A stretch of 64,000 nt of DNA from Mitsuaria sp. WAJ17. Its GTDB lineage: Bacteria > Pseudomonadota > Gammaproteobacteria > Burkholderiales > Burkholderiaceae_C. The number at the start of each line of letters is the position of its first letter. The stretch's first letter is position 1. Below, piece by piece: positions 1 through 9,613 of the stretch. The notes under the pieces were generated by a model. The model saw only the letters and a list, made by a program, of their open reading frames with translations, was not told where the DNA came from and made no database searches. Location: the NCBI RefSeq assembly GCF_014174515.1, contig NZ_JACJUG010000001.1, positions 62,001 to 126,000 on the forward strand, given 5' to 3'. A program made the position numbers and the translations under genes.

Positions 1-743
1 TGGAAGCTCTCGGGCTCAGCGGCGCCGTCCAAAGCCTCGGGCAGGGTGAGCAGCTGGTCCTCGCCCAGGCGCAGGGCCTCGGCCAGGGCTTCGGGCAGGG
101 GCGCCAGCACGGTCTCCCAGGCCTGGCCCGCAAGGCGCCGCCCCTGGGCCAGCAACTGGCGAGCGGCGATATTGGCATAGGCCACCCGCCCCTGGGCATC
201 GACCAGCAGCAGCGCTACCGGCGTGTTCTGCACCACGGTGTCCAGCAGCAGCTCCCGCTGGGCGAGATGCTGGCGCTGGTCGCGCAGGGTGGTGGCCAAC
301 TCGCGGTGGGCGCTCAGCAGGGCGTGCAGCTCGCCCTGCCCATCGACGGCCAGCGCGGTGCTGAAGTCCCCGTCGCGGTAGCTCAGCACCGCGCCCTCCA
401 GTGCCCGCAGAACCCGCCGCAACGGGGCCAGGCACCAGACCACCAGCAAGCCCGCCACCGGCAGCAGCAGCGTCAGGAGGAGCACCGGCAGCCAGGCATT
501 GCTGCGAACCGTCAGCGCGCCCCATCCCAGCTCACGCAGCAGCGGGGGCAGCGGCCCCATGCTGAAGGCAGCCTGCAGGCCCAGGGCCAGCAGGGCAATC
601 AGCAGCAGGCTCAGCAGCAGGCGCAGACCGAGGTACTGCAGAGGCCGGGAGCGAGCAGACCCCCGAGGCGCCAGCGCCTCGCCCGCCGCGTTCCCCTGCC
701 CGAGGTCACCCGGAGGCAATGGATCCTGGCCGTTGGCGCCCAT
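1..743 (-). CDS. Sensor histidine kinase, N-terminal part (runs off the window)
   Basis: This is the N-terminal 247 or so residues of a membrane sensor kinase; its kinase core lies beyond the left edge. The ATG at 743-741 follows the regulator stop by 5 bases, so the two are cotranscribed. Two hydrophobic segments (about residues 34-54 and 75-95) flank a short periplasmic loop. A HAMP-like stretch follows, then a PAS-like segment from about residue 160 containing NTPVALLLVDAQGRVAYAN. This arrangement is that of NtrY-type kinases that partner NtrC-type regulators, which is what the upstream gene encodes. The ligand is unknown; the operon suggests it senses the exported compound or the envelope stress it causes. 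Only the N-terminal part can be judged. Confidence 0.8.
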   Translation of the reverse strand, partial: MGANGQDPLPPGDLGQGNAAGEALAPRGSARSRPLQYLGLRLLLSLLLIALLALGLQAAFSMGPLPPLLRELGWGALTVRSNAWLPVLLLTLLLPVAGLLVVWCLAPLRRVLRALEGAVLSYRDGDFSTALAVDGQGELHALLSAHRELATTLRDQRQHLAQRELLLDTVVQNTPVALLLVDAQGRVAYANIAARQLLAQGRRLAGQAWETVLAPLPEALAEALRLGEDQLLTLPEALDGAAEPESF

Positions 744-748
744 GCTGT

Positions 749-2131
749 TCAGAGGCCGCCTTCGCGCGGCAGGCCATAGCGGTCCATGCGGCGGTACAGA
801 GCCTGGCGCGAGAGGCCCAGCTGCTGCGCCGCGCGGGCCACCACGCCCTGGGCGGACTGCAGGGCCGCCAGCACGGCCTCGCGGCTGGGCTCGTCCAGGT
901 TGCGGTGGGCCAGCGCCGCGGGTGCGAGGGAGGCCGCGGCGGCGAGGCCCAGGTCCGCCGGCTGGATCAGGCCCTCGCGGCACAGCAGGGCCGCGCGGGC
1001 CAGGGCATTGCGCAGCTCGCGCACATTGCCGGGCCAGGCATGGGCCAGCAGCGCGCTGCGAGCGGCCTCGCTGAGGCGCACGGCCTGGCCGGCCTGCCGC
1101 TCGTGCTCGGCGAGGGCCTGCTCGGCCAGGGGCAGGATGTCATCACGGCGCTCGGCCAGGGGGGCCAGGCGCAGCTCGATCACATTGAGCCGGTAGAAGA
1201 GGTCCTCGCGGAAGCTGCCGGCCGCCACCATGGCGGGCAGGTCGGCATTGGTGGCGCTGACCACGCGGACACGGGTCGTGCGGGTGCGCGTGGACCCGAG
1301 GCGCTCGAACTGGCCGGTCTCCAGCACGCGCAGCAGCTTCATCTGGCCGGCCAGGGGCAGGTTGCCGATCTCGTCCAGGAACAGCGTGCCGCCATCGGCC
1401 GCCTCGAAGCGGCCCTCGCGCGCCTTGCCGGCGCCGGTGAAGGCGCCGCTCTCGGCACCGAAGAGCTCGGCCTCGATCAGGTCCGCCGGCAGGGCTCCGC
1501 AGTTGAGGGCCACCAGCGGGCCCTGGGCAACGGCGGAGTTGGCGTGCAGCAGGCGGGCGATGCGCTCCTTGCCGCTGCCGTTGGGGCCGGTGACCAGCAC
1601 CGGCAGCGGCGCACGGGCCACCTGGCAGGCCATCTCCAGCGTGCTGATCATGGCGTCGGAGGCGAAGACGATGTCGCCCAGCGCGTAACGCTGGCGCAGT
1701 GCCTCCACGCGCTGGCGCCGCTGGCGGCGGGTCTGGCTCAAGGCCTCGTTGGACTCGGCCAGCTCCAGCAGGTTCTCCACCGTGGCCAGCAGCTTGAGGT
1801 CGTCCCAGGGCTTGGCGAGGTAGTCGGCCGCACCGGCCTTGACCAGGGCCACGGCCTGCTCCAGCTGGGTCCAGGCCGTCAGCAGGATGACGGGCAGGTC
1901 GGGGTGGCGCTGGCGCAGGCGCTGGAACAGCACGCGGCCCTCTTCGCCGGAGGTGGTGTCGGCGCTGAAGTTCATGTCCTGGATGACCAGGTCGGCGGCC
2001 TCGCGCTCCAGCAGGGCCAGGCCCTCGGCGGGGTCGGCAGCGCTGAGGGCGCGGATGTCGTGCAGGGACAGCAGCAGGGCCAGGGCCTCGCGCACGCCGG
2101 GGTTGTCATCGATGATCAGGACGGTTCGCAT
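749..2131 (-). CDS. Sigma-54-dependent response regulator (NtrC family)
   Basis: This 460-residue protein has three domains. An N-terminal receiver (residues 1-125) starts MRTVLIIDDN and has a phosphoacceptor Asp in VIQDMNF. A central AAA+ domain (about 150-385) has a Walker A variant GPNGSGKE, the sigma-54 contact loop GAFTGA, the Walker B region GGTLFLDEIG and the arginine-finger region FREDLFYRLNV. A C-terminal Fis-type helix-turn-helix (about 415-455) contains QLGLSRQALYRRM. It would activate a sigma-54 promoter when phosphorylated by the kinase encoded directly downstream. Such a promoter is present at the head of this operon (8160-8174), so the likely target is its own exporter operon. 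The domain assignment is firm; the target is an inference. Confidence 0.96.
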   Translation of the reverse strand: MRTVLIIDDNPGVREALALLLSLHDIRALSAADPAEGLALLEREAADLVIQDMNFSADTTSGEEGRVLFQRLRQRHPDLPVILLTAWTQLEQAVALVKAGAADYLAKPWDDLKLLATVENLLELAESNEALSQTRRQRRQRVEALRQRYALGDIVFASDAMISTLEMACQVARAPLPVLVTGPNGSGKERIARLLHANSAVAQGPLVALNCGALPADLIEAELFGAESGAFTGAGKAREGRFEAADGGTLFLDEIGNLPLAGQMKLLRVLETGQFERLGSTRTRTTRVRVVSATNADLPAMVAAGSFREDLFYRLNVIELRLAPLAERRDDILPLAEQALAEHERQAGQAVRLSEAARSALLAHAWPGNVRELRNALARAALLCREGLIQPADLGLAAAASLAPAALAHRNLDEPSREAVLAALQSAQGVVARAAQQLGLSRQALYRRMDRYGLPREGGL

Positions 2132-2221
2132 GTGGGGGCGAGGATAGCAAGCAGACGGCCCCGCGGCGGCGGCACGCGGGGCCGGATCATCCCGGGGTGG
2201 CGCCGGGCATCAAGAGGGCAT

Positions 2222-3436
2222 TCAGCTGCGCAGCGCGGCCACCGGCGGCAGGGCCGCGGCGCGTCGTGCCGGCCCCAGCACGGCCAGCTGGCCCAGCATC
2301 CACAGCGCCACGGCGCCGGCCGGCAGGTAGTGCCAGGGCAGGCCCGGCAGCTCGTACTGGTGCACCAGCACGCTGCTCAGCCCGGCCGCCCCCAGCACGC
2401 CCAGCACGATGCCCAGGGTGCTCAGCAGGAAGTTCTCGGTCTGGAAGTAGCGCAGGATCTGCCCACGCGTCGCGCCCAGGGCGCGCCGGGTGCCGATCAT
2501 GCGGGTGCGCTGCTGCACCCAGAAGCTGGCCAGGCCGACGATGCCGAAGGCCGTCACCACCATCAGGGCCACGCAGACGCCGATCAGCAGGCCGATCATG
2601 CTGCGGTCCTGCGCGTAGTAGCGGGCACGCGCCTCGGCCCAGGTGTGGCTGCCGCGCAGGATGCGGTCCGGCCCCACGCGATCCAGGGCCGCGATGGCCG
2701 CTTTCAGGGCGGCTTCCCGCTGAGCCGCGTCGACCCGCAGTACGTACTCCGCCCGCTGGAAGCTCTGCTTGATGGGCAGGATCATGGCGAGCGCGTCCTC
2801 GTCGGCGCCACCGGGGTGCGGCGAGATCATGCGCTCCACCACGCCCACGATGGTGCTGGGCCCGGAGCCCACGCCCCACACCTTCTGGCCCAGGGCCGAC
2901 CCATCCGGGAAGAGGCGCCGGGCCGTGACCCTGCTGACGATGAGGGCGGGGATGTTGACGCCGTCCTCCTCTTCGTAGGCCTTGCCGTCGCGGAACTCCT
3001 CCGGCGTGAAGTCACGGCCCTCGGCCAGACGCAGGCCCAGCAGGGCCAGGCCCCCCTCGCCCATGCGGTACTCGGGCACGCCGGTGCCCTGCGCCTTCTC
3101 GTCGTCGCTGTGGCGCAGCCCGCTGACCGTGAACTGCGGACCATAGGGCACCTGGTTCATCAGCGTGACGCCCTTGACGCCGGGCAGCTGGCGCAGCGCG
3201 GCCAGGTCCACCTCGGTCTGGGCCTTGGGGTTCTCATTGGGCGTCACGCCGGACACACGCAGGGTGATGAGCTCCTCGTCGGCCATGCCGCTGGGCTCCT
3301 GGATGCGTTCCAGGCGCTGGCCGATGAGGAAGAGGGCATTGCACACGATGGTGCAGGTCAGGGCCACCTGCAGCACGATGAGGCCGGCGGCGGTCTTGTG
3401 GCGCTTCAGGGTCGCCAGGATGGGCATCAGTTCCAT
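2222..3436 (-). CDS. FtsX-like ABC exporter permease, second of the pair
   Basis: A 404-residue inner-membrane permease of the MacB/FtsX type. It has one N-terminal membrane segment (about residues 18-40), a large periplasmic MacB-PCD-like domain, and three C-terminal segments starting near RSMIGLLIGVCVALMVVTAF, with the conserved FtsX stretch RRALGATRGQILRYF. The ATG at 3436 is preceded by GGAGCTTCC, so I prefer it to in-frame codons further upstream, which would overlap the preceding gene. With the neighbouring permease it presumably forms a heterodimer driven by the ATPase at 6083-6811. The substrate cannot be read from the sequence; related systems handle peptides, macrolides or envelope lipids. 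Confidence 0.92.
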   Translation of the reverse strand: MELMPILATLKRHKTAAGLIVLQVALTCTIVCNALFLIGQRLERIQEPSGMADEELITLRVSGVTPNENPKAQTEVDLAALRQLPGVKGVTLMNQVPYGPQFTVSGLRHSDDEKAQGTGVPEYRMGEGGLALLGLRLAEGRDFTPEEFRDGKAYEEEDGVNIPALIVSRVTARRLFPDGSALGQKVWGVGSGPSTIVGVVERMISPHPGGADEDALAMILPIKQSFQRAEYVLRVDAAQREAALKAAIAALDRVGPDRILRGSHTWAEARARYYAQDRSMIGLLIGVCVALMVVTAFGIVGLASFWVQQRTRMIGTRRALGATRGQILRYFQTENFLLSTLGIVLGVLGAAGLSSVLVHQYELPGLPWHYLPAGAVALWMLGQLAVLGPARRAAALPPVAALRS

Positions 3437-3449
3437 GATCGGAAGCTCC

Positions 3450-4754
3450 TCATTGCGTCTTGAGTTGCAGGGCCGGCTGCACCTGGCAGGCGCGCCAGGC
3501 GGGCAGCAGGCCGGCCAGCAGGCTGGCCACGAGGGCCACGCCGAGGGTCGTGGCGAGCATGGGCAGGTCCAGCTGCACGGTGGAGGCGTAGTCGCTGCTT
3601 CCGTGTCGCACGGCCCAGATGCCAAGGCCCGTCAGCAGCAGACCCAGCACGCCGCCCGCCAGGCCCAGGCTGCCGGCCTCGATCAGGAACTGCAGGAAAA
3701 TCTGCCGCCGCGGCGCCCCCAGGGCCCGCCGCACGCCGATCTCGCCCGAGCGGCGCAGCGCCTTGGCCAGCTGCAGGCCCACGGTATTGACCAGGCAGAC
3801 CACCAGGAAGCCGAACGACAACCACAGCTGCAGGCCCACGTCATGCGGCACCACCTGCTGGGACTGCAGCCAGTCCATCACGGAGCGCAGACGCACGTTG
3901 GTGGGCCGCTCATAGCGGCCGGCCTGACGCTGCTGGTCGGAGTACTGCTCCAGATAGGCCTTGTAGGCCGGCGCATCGCCCGGCTGCGCCAGCTCGACCC
4001 AGTACTGCAGCCACGAGCACGGGGCCTGCAGCACCCGCATGTCGCCGTTGACATTGCCCCAGCAGTTCACGTTGCCCGAGCTGCCGAACTTCAGGGCGAT
4101 GGCGGTGGACAGCGGCGCATAGAGCTCGGCCGTCTCGGCATAGGCGCCCAGGCTGATGTCGAAATAGTGCGGCACGGGGCGCCAGTGGTCCAGCACGCCG
4201 ATGATGCGCAGCTCCTTGTCCCGCATGCGCAGCGTCTTGCCGCGGCTGTCGGCGCCACCGAAGAGGCGGTCATTGAGCCGGCGCGAGAGCACCACCACGC
4301 GGGCCTCGCCGGCATCGTCCTCGCGGCTCCAGCCGCCGCCGTACTGGAAGGGGGCCTCGAACATCGCGAAGAAGTCGCTGCTGGCCCAGCGGCCGGTGGC
4401 CAGGAAGGGGCGCTCCTTGCCGTCGGGCGGCGTCACCGCCACGCCGCCGCCGCTCATCATCACCTGGCGCTTGCCGCGGGCTTCGCGCAGCAGGGCCTCG
4501 GCGTCGAAGCGCGTGAGCTGGTAGATGGGCTCGCCGCCCGGCACGAAGCCGTCCCGCATGCGCCCGGCGTCCAGCTGCACATTGAAAAGGCGGTCGCTCT
4601 TGTGCGGAATGGGGTCGCGCGAGAGCACGTGGAAGATGGTCAGCGTGGTCATGCAGGCCGCCACGCCGATGGCGATGGTCAGCAGCATCAGTGCAGTCAG
4701 GCCGCGGCTGCGCCTGAAGCTGCGCAGGGCCAGTTCGATGTAGTAGGCAAACAT
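3450..4754 (-). CDS. FtsX-like ABC exporter permease, first of the pair
   Basis: A 434-residue permease starting [19 protein letters not shown], a start typical of MacB-like permeases. There is a membrane segment at about residues 19-42 (LTALMLLTIAIGVAACM), a long periplasmic domain, and three C-terminal membrane segments. The conserved cytoplasmic motif is GEIGVRRALGAPRRQIFLQF. Its start overlaps the stop of the outer-membrane channel gene (TGATG), which implies translational coupling. It pairs with the permease 13 bases downstream. MacB itself is a fused ATPase-permease; here the ATPase is a separate gene and there are two permeases, as in LolCDE-type layouts. Confidence 0.93.
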   Translation of the reverse strand: MFAYYIELALRSFRRSRGLTALMLLTIAIGVAACMTTLTIFHVLSRDPIPHKSDRLFNVQLDAGRMRDGFVPGGEPIYQLTRFDAEALLREARGKRQVMMSGGGVAVTPPDGKERPFLATGRWASSDFFAMFEAPFQYGGGWSREDDAGEARVVVLSRRLNDRLFGGADSRGKTLRMRDKELRIIGVLDHWRPVPHYFDISLGAYAETAELYAPLSTAIALKFGSSGNVNCWGNVNGDMRVLQAPCSWLQYWVELAQPGDAPAYKAYLEQYSDQQRQAGRYERPTNVRLRSVMDWLQSQQVVPHDVGLQLWLSFGFLVVCLVNTVGLQLAKALRRSGEIGVRRALGAPRRQIFLQFLIEAGSLGLAGGVLGLLLTGLGIWAVRHGSSDYASTVQLDLPMLATTLGVALVASLLAGLLPAWRACQVQPALQLKTQ

Positions 4755-6073
4755 CAGCTTGCTCCTTGCAGGAGTTGGTTCACGCGGGCGAGTTCGGCCT
4801 CGCCCAGTTGGCCCACCGCAGCCTGCAGCTGCAGGGTCGCCAGCACATAGGCGTGGCGGGCCTGTGCGTGGGCATTGCGGGCCTGGGCATGGGTCTGGAT
4901 GGCCAGCAGCAGGTCGGTCAGGGAACGGGTGCCAAGGGCCTGGCCCGCACGTGTGGCGGCCAAGGCGCGCTCGGCGGCCTGCACGGCGGCGGCGCTGCTG
5001 GCCACCTGCTCGATGCCCAGCTTGACGGCCAGCACCTGGGCCTGCGTCTCGCGCACCAGCGCGCGGCGCGTGGCCTCCAGCTGCTCGCGCTGCTGGTCGC
5101 GCTCATGCACGGCCTGGCGCTGAAGGGACTGGGTGGCACCGCCCGCGAAGAGCGGCACGCTCAGGCGCACGGCGACGGTGTTGACCCTGCGGCCGGCATC
5201 CGCTGCAGGGACACCGAAGCCGCTGCGGCGCTGGCTGTCCAGGCCCAGGCTCAGCGTGGGCAGGTGGCTGGCACGGGCCGCGTCGATGCGGCGCTCGCTG
5301 GCCCGCAGGCTGCCCTGGGCCGCCTGCAGCAAGGGCTGCTGGCTCAGAGCGCGAGCCACCCAGGCTTCGGCGTCCTGCGGCTGCAGGGGTGGCGTGGGCA
5401 GCTGGCTGCTCAGGGCCTGCAGCGAGCCCGGCAGCTGGCCGGTGATCTCGGCGAGCGCCTGGCGCGCGTCGGCCAGCTGCTGGCGGGACTGCTGTGTCTG
5501 GCCGCGAGAAAGGCCGTGATAGGCCCGCGCCTGCTCGACATCGACCAGCGCCGAGAGCCCCGCCTCGTAGCGCGTCTGCGCCTGGGACACCTGCTGAGCG
5601 AAGGCGGCCTCGTTGGCCTCGGCCGTCTCCAGGGCGGATTGCGCGGAAAGCACCTGGAAATAGGCCTGGGCCACGCGAGCGCAGAGCTGTTGCTCGGCGG
5701 CGCGCAGGCGGGCGTCCTCGGCCTCAAGGCGGGCCTGGGCGGCATCCAGGCTGCGCAGCTGGCTCAGGTCCACCAGCACCTGGCTGAGGTGGCTGGCGGC
5801 ACTGCGGCTGCGCTGGCCCTCGCTGCGCTCCTCTTCGGCGCTCAGGGACCATTGCGGCAGCAGAGGCGCACGACTCTGGGCCAGCAGTTCGGCCTGCACG
5901 CCGCGCTGGGCGCGGGCCTGGGCCAGCACCGGGTCGGCCGCACGAGCCTGGGCATAGATGCCAAGCAGGTCATCCGCACGGGCCGCGCCCAGCAGAGCGG
6001 CCAGAGCCAGGCCCACGGCCAGGCCCGGGGCCGGACGGCGCCGGCGCATCAGGGAAGGGAAACGTGGCTGCAT
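4754..6073 (-). CDS. TolC-family outer-membrane channel
   Basis: A 439-residue outer-membrane efflux protein. An Arg-rich N-terminus and hydrophobic core ([16 protein letters not shown]) form a Sec signal with probable cleavage after ARA. The mature protein begins [20 protein letters not shown], typical of TolC proteins, and is Ala/Gln/Leu-rich coiled-coil throughout in two repeated halves. It would form the trimeric exit duct for the exporter encoded around it. It lies 9 bases after the ATPase stop and overlaps the next permease start. Its length is normal for the family (E. coli TolC is slightly longer). Confidence 0.94.
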   Translation of the reverse strand: MQPRFPSLMRRRRPAPGLAVGLALAALLGAARADDLLGIYAQARAADPVLAQARAQRGVQAELLAQSRAPLLPQWSLSAEEERSEGQRSRSAASHLSQVLVDLSQLRSLDAAQARLEAEDARLRAAEQQLCARVAQAYFQVLSAQSALETAEANEAAFAQQVSQAQTRYEAGLSALVDVEQARAYHGLSRGQTQQSRQQLADARQALAEITGQLPGSLQALSSQLPTPPLQPQDAEAWVARALSQQPLLQAAQGSLRASERRIDAARASHLPTLSLGLDSQRRSGFGVPAADAGRRVNTVAVRLSVPLFAGGATQSLQRQAVHERDQQREQLEATRRALVRETQAQVLAVKLGIEQVASSAAAVQAAERALAATRAGQALGTRSLTDLLLAIQTHAQARNAHAQARHAYVLATLQLQAAVGQLGEAELARVNQLLQGAS

Positions 6074-6082
6074 GGACCGCCC

Positions 6083-6811
<729 letters not shown>

Positions 6812-6852
6812 GGGGAAGTCCTTTCTTGTCCCTGGGATCCGGAGGGCGGGGT

Positions 6853-8124
6853 TTACTGGCTGAGGGTGACGCGCTCGGCACCCTTGAAGGCATCGGCACC
6901 GTTGGTGACCACGCGCTCGCCGGGCCTGAGGCCGTCCAGCACCTCGACCTGGCTGAGGCTCTGGGCCCCCAGGCGGATGGGCCGGCGCACGGCCTCGTTG
7001 CCCTGCACCACGTAGCAGAAGCGGCCGCCACCCTCATCAACGAAGGCGCCGCGCGCCACCTGCAGGACCTGCTCGCGGCGGTCCAGCAGCACGCGCACCG
7101 AGAGGCGCTGGTTCTGGCGCAGCTGCTCGGGCTGGGCGCCCTCGAAGCGCAGGCGGGCCGCGACCTCGTTGTTGACCACCTCGGGCGAGACCGAGCTCAG
7201 CACGCCCTTCCAGCTCTGGCTGGGGCCGCGGATCTCGCCTGGCATGCCGGGCTGCAGTTCGCGGGCGAAGCTCTCGGCCACCTGCATCTGCACCTCCAGG
7301 GCCGAGAGATCGACCACGCTCAGCAATCTGGCGTCCTTGGCCACACTCATGCGGTCAGTGACGAAGAGCTGGCCCACCTGACCGTCCACGGGCGAGCGGA
7401 CCTTCAGCTCCTCTTCCTGGCGGCTCAGGTCGGTCACCACCAGCTGCTGGCGCTCATGCGCCTGGCGCTTGGCCTGCAGCTCGAACTTCGTGGCGTCGTC
7501 CTTGAGGTCCAGCAGCTCGCTGGCCTGCTTCAGCGCAATCTCGGCCTTGGCCAGGGCGTCCCGGGCCTGATCGACCTGCATGCTGGCGGTCGCGCCGGCC
7601 TTGAAGGCCTGCTCCTGGCGGGCAAGATCGTTCTGCGCGGTGCGGCGGGCCAACTGGGCGGTCTCCAGACTGCTCTGGGCCTGGGCGCGCTGCTGGCGGG
7701 CGTCCGCCTCGGCGCGCAGCAGTTCGCTGCGCAGGGCATCCGCGTTGGAGCGCTCCTGGCCCAGGCGGGCCATCAGCTCGGCGCTCTGCAGCTCCAGCAA
7801 GACCTGACCCTTGCGGACCTGATCCCCCGCCTGCACCTTGACGCTCACTGTGCCCGCATTGCCGGCATAGAGCGTGGGGCTGACGGCGGCCACCACTTTG
7901 CCCTCGCCAGCCACATCGCGGGTCAGGGGGCCCATCGTTACCTCGGACAGTGTCAGCCGGGCCAGGCTCACCGAGGCGGCGCCCCCCAGGCCCTGCAGCA
8001 GCCTGGGCGCGCCCAGGCTCAGGCCCGTGACGGCCAGAAGGGCCAGGCCCACCTGCAACCAGCGGCGCCGGGGCAGCGCACTGCGGGTGAGGGGACGATC
8101 CTGGGCTGAGGTATCTCGAATCAT
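6853..8124 (-). CDS. Periplasmic membrane-fusion protein of the exporter (HlyD/MacA type)
   Basis: A 423-residue adaptor linking the inner-membrane permeases to the TolC-type channel. It has one N-terminal membrane anchor (WLQVGLALLAVTGLSLGAP) followed by a biotinyl-lipoyl half, a long coiled-coil hairpin rich in Ala/Gln/Glu (about residues 110-220), the second lipoyl half (VRSPVDGQVGQLF) and beta-barrel domains. I chose the ATG at 8124 (MIRDTSAQDRPL). An in-frame TTG at 8163 exists but sits inside the -12 element of the sigma-54 promoter, so it cannot be on the transcript from that promoter. This is the first gene of the operon. Confidence 0.94.
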   Translation of the reverse strand: MIRDTSAQDRPLTRSALPRRRWLQVGLALLAVTGLSLGAPRLLQGLGGAASVSLARLTLSEVTMGPLTRDVAGEGKVVAAVSPTLYAGNAGTVSVKVQAGDQVRKGQVLLELQSAELMARLGQERSNADALRSELLRAEADARQQRAQAQSSLETAQLARRTAQNDLARQEQAFKAGATASMQVDQARDALAKAEIALKQASELLDLKDDATKFELQAKRQAHERQQLVVTDLSRQEEELKVRSPVDGQVGQLFVTDRMSVAKDARLLSVVDLSALEVQMQVAESFARELQPGMPGEIRGPSQSWKGVLSSVSPEVVNNEVAARLRFEGAQPEQLRQNQRLSVRVLLDRREQVLQVARGAFVDEGGGRFCYVVQGNEAVRRPIRLGAQSLSQVEVLDGLRPGERVVTNGADAFKGAERVTLSQ

Positions 8125-8159
8125 GGCGGACGAATAAGCGGCTGTGATGCCTTCTTCTT

Positions 8160-8174
8160 GCAATCACCGTGCCA
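8160..8174 (-). promoter_or_regulatory. Sigma-54 (-24/-12) promoter of the exporter operon
   Basis: On the minus strand the sequence reads TGGCACGGTGATTGC, a perfect match to the sigma-54 consensus (TGGCAC, 5 bases, TTGC). The start of transcription would fall near 8148, about 24 bases before the ATG at 8124. It fits the NtrC-type activator encoded in the same operon. Confidence 0.9.
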
Positions 8175-8239
8175 TGCCTGGTCTTTCGCAAAAATCCATA
8201 CACATCAATCACTTGCAAAAGAATGCCCGGGTCAGCCGG

Positions 8240-8309
8240 GTGTCCGCGGACACTGCGGACGCCCGCCCGGACAGGCCATAGGGCAGCGGACACCGCCCCG
8301 GACAGTCCG
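8240..8309 (-). promoter_or_regulatory. Upstream activator-binding array for the sigma-54 promoter
   Basis: Four copies of CGGACA start at 8247, 8268, 8287 and 8299 (spacings 21, 19 and 12). The first is half of the perfect palindrome GTGTCCGCGGACAC (8240-8253) and the last is in the palindrome CGGACAGTCCG (8299-8309). The array lies about 65-135 bases behind the -24 box, the usual place for enhancer sites of NtrC-type activators. Binding by the regulator at 749-2131 is inferred. Confidence 0.65.
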
Positions 8310-8615
8310 CCCGCCGAAGGTGAATTTTTCACATTTCCGTTTCAGAAGATTTACCGCCGATGTGCCAGCTGCACTCCTAGGCTATGACCTTCGTTACGGG
8401 GCCTGTCATCTCTCAAGGACACGCCGGCCCGCCCCAGCTGCCTGGACCCGCAGGGCCGGCATGAAGTGATGCCTCTGGGAGCGCTCCGTGGCGATTGGCG
8501 CGAGGTCTGCGCCGTGTCCGCAACCGACACGAGACCTGGCGCTGCCTTCGTCCCGTCCGGTTGCATCCAAGGTGCGGGGCGCAGGTCGCGACTCCGCCAC
8601 ATCAGGGAGATGAAT
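8310..8615. other. Intergenic region upstream of the LuxR-type gene
   Basis: No gene is supported here. It carries the inverted repeat GTGAATTTTTCAC (8320-8332), an AT-richer stretch, and a possible -10 element near 8385-8395 that could serve the LuxR-type gene. No firm promoter can be assigned. Confidence 0.4.
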
Positions 8616-9341
8616 ATGTGGTCAAGCAATCCGTCGATGGAGTCGGCAGCCCTGTCGCGCGTGAGCGCCTTGCGCATCACCGACCAGGTGCTGCATGAGC
8701 TGCGCCAACCGCTGCCCCGCAGCGTGCCCCAGGAGCGGCGACGCGCCGTGTCCCTCAGTACCCACTGGCTGAATCTGGTGCTGGAGGAACTGGATTACGG
8801 CGTGCTCCTGGTGAGCGGCTCGGGCCAGCTGCTCTACACCAACCATGCCGCTCGCCGCACCCTGGACGCCAGCTTCCCGCTGCAGGTGCATGGCGGCCAA
8901 CTGCGCACCCGCCTGGACGCCGACAGCGGGCCGCTGTTCGAGGCCCTGGGCAAGGCCGAGGTCGAGGGCCGCCGCTGCCTGCTGCGCCTGGGCGAGGGCC
9001 GTGAACGCACGAACGTCGTGGTAGTGCCCCTCAATCGCAATGTGGAGCAGGCCGCCGTGCTGCTGGTGCTGGAGCGCCTGCAGCTGTGTGCGGACCTGGC
9101 CGCCCAGTGGTTCGCCCTGCGCTACGGCCTGACACCCACCGAGACCGAGGTCCTCAAGCTGCTCAGCGAAGGTGCACGGCCCAACAAGGTGGCGGAGGAG
9201 CAGGGGGTGGCCATCTCCACCGTGCGCACCCAGATCCAGAGCATCCGCGCCAAGTCCGGCGCCCAGAGCATCGGCGAGCTGCTGCGCCAGCTGGCGGTGC
9301 TGCCACCACTGATGTCCGCGCTGCGCATGGAGCTGGCCTGA
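8616..9341 (+). CDS. LuxR-family transcriptional regulator
   Basis: A 241-residue protein with a C-terminal LuxR/GerE helix-turn-helix: RYGLTPTETEVLKLLSEG, then NKVAEEQGVAISTVRTQIQ and a recognition-helix end RAKSGAQSIGELL. The N-terminal two thirds look PAS-like (ELDYGVLLVSGSGQLLYTNHAA at about residues 53-74), so it may sense a small molecule. AGGGAG precedes two close ATGs (8610 and 8616); 8616 has the better spacing. It is transcribed away from the exporter operon. There is no receiver domain and no obvious acyl-homoserine-lactone domain, so quorum sensing is not implied. The target is unknown. Confidence 0.9.
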   Translation: MWSSNPSMESAALSRVSALRITDQVLHELRQPLPRSVPQERRRAVSLSTHWLNLVLEELDYGVLLVSGSGQLLYTNHAARRTLDASFPLQVHGGQLRTRLDADSGPLFEALGKAEVEGRRCLLRLGEGRERTNVVVVPLNRNVEQAAVLLVLERLQLCADLAAQWFALRYGLTPTETEVLKLLSEGARPNKVAEEQGVAISTVRTQIQSIRAKSGAQSIGELLRQLAVLPPLMSALRMELA

Positions 9342-9475
9342 GCCTCCTTGCCGGACTGACCTGCCGAGCCCACCTGCCGCTCGCCGGCTTCCGGTCCCCG
9401 GGCGCTGCAACCCGCCGCGCCGCACCTGGAGGGCTGGGTCAGCCCAGCTGACTCAGCCCCGCCCCACCCCACCCC
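9342..9475. other. Spacer after the LuxR-type gene
   Basis: GC-rich sequence between the LuxR-type stop and the tandem repeats. No gene or clear terminator is visible. Confidence 0.5.
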
Positions 9476-9613
9476 GCCAAGCCAAGCCAAGCCAAGCCAA
9501 GCCAAGCCAAGCCAAGCCAAGCCAAGCCAAGCCAAGCAAAGCAAAGCAAAGCAAAGCAAAGCAAAGCAAAGCAAAGCAAAGCAAAGTGCCAGTGCCAGTG
9601 CCAGTGCCAGTGC
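9476..9613. repeat. Compound short tandem repeat: GCCAA x12, GCAAA x10, GTGCCA x4
   Basis: Three perfect microsatellites abut without interruption: twelve GCCAA (9476-9535), ten GCAAA (9536-9585) and four GTGCCA (9586-9609) plus a partial copy. The second unit differs from the first by one base, so it probably arose by mutation and re-expansion. The block is in an intergenic region, ending about 195 bases before the CRP-type gene. Copy number could vary by slipped-strand mispairing and alter promoter spacing. Confidence 0.97.

Noticed and set aside
719..3463. Long open frame of about 914 residues on the plus strand
   Set aside because: It is the mirror of the regulator and permease genes on the minus strand; the product is low-complexity Gln/Ala/Gly-rich with no domain. 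Such frames are expected in GC-rich DNA.
8161..8163. TTG start for the membrane-fusion protein
   Set aside because: It lies within the -12 element of the sigma-54 promoter, upstream of the predicted transcript start.
8320..8332. GTGAATTTTTCAC as a CRP site
   Set aside because: The spacer is 5 rather than 6 bases and outer bases do not fit TGTGA-N6-TCACA; kept only as an inverted repeat.
9476..9613. CRISPR-like array
   Set aside because: Units are 5-6 bases, contiguous and without spacers; it is a microsatellite.
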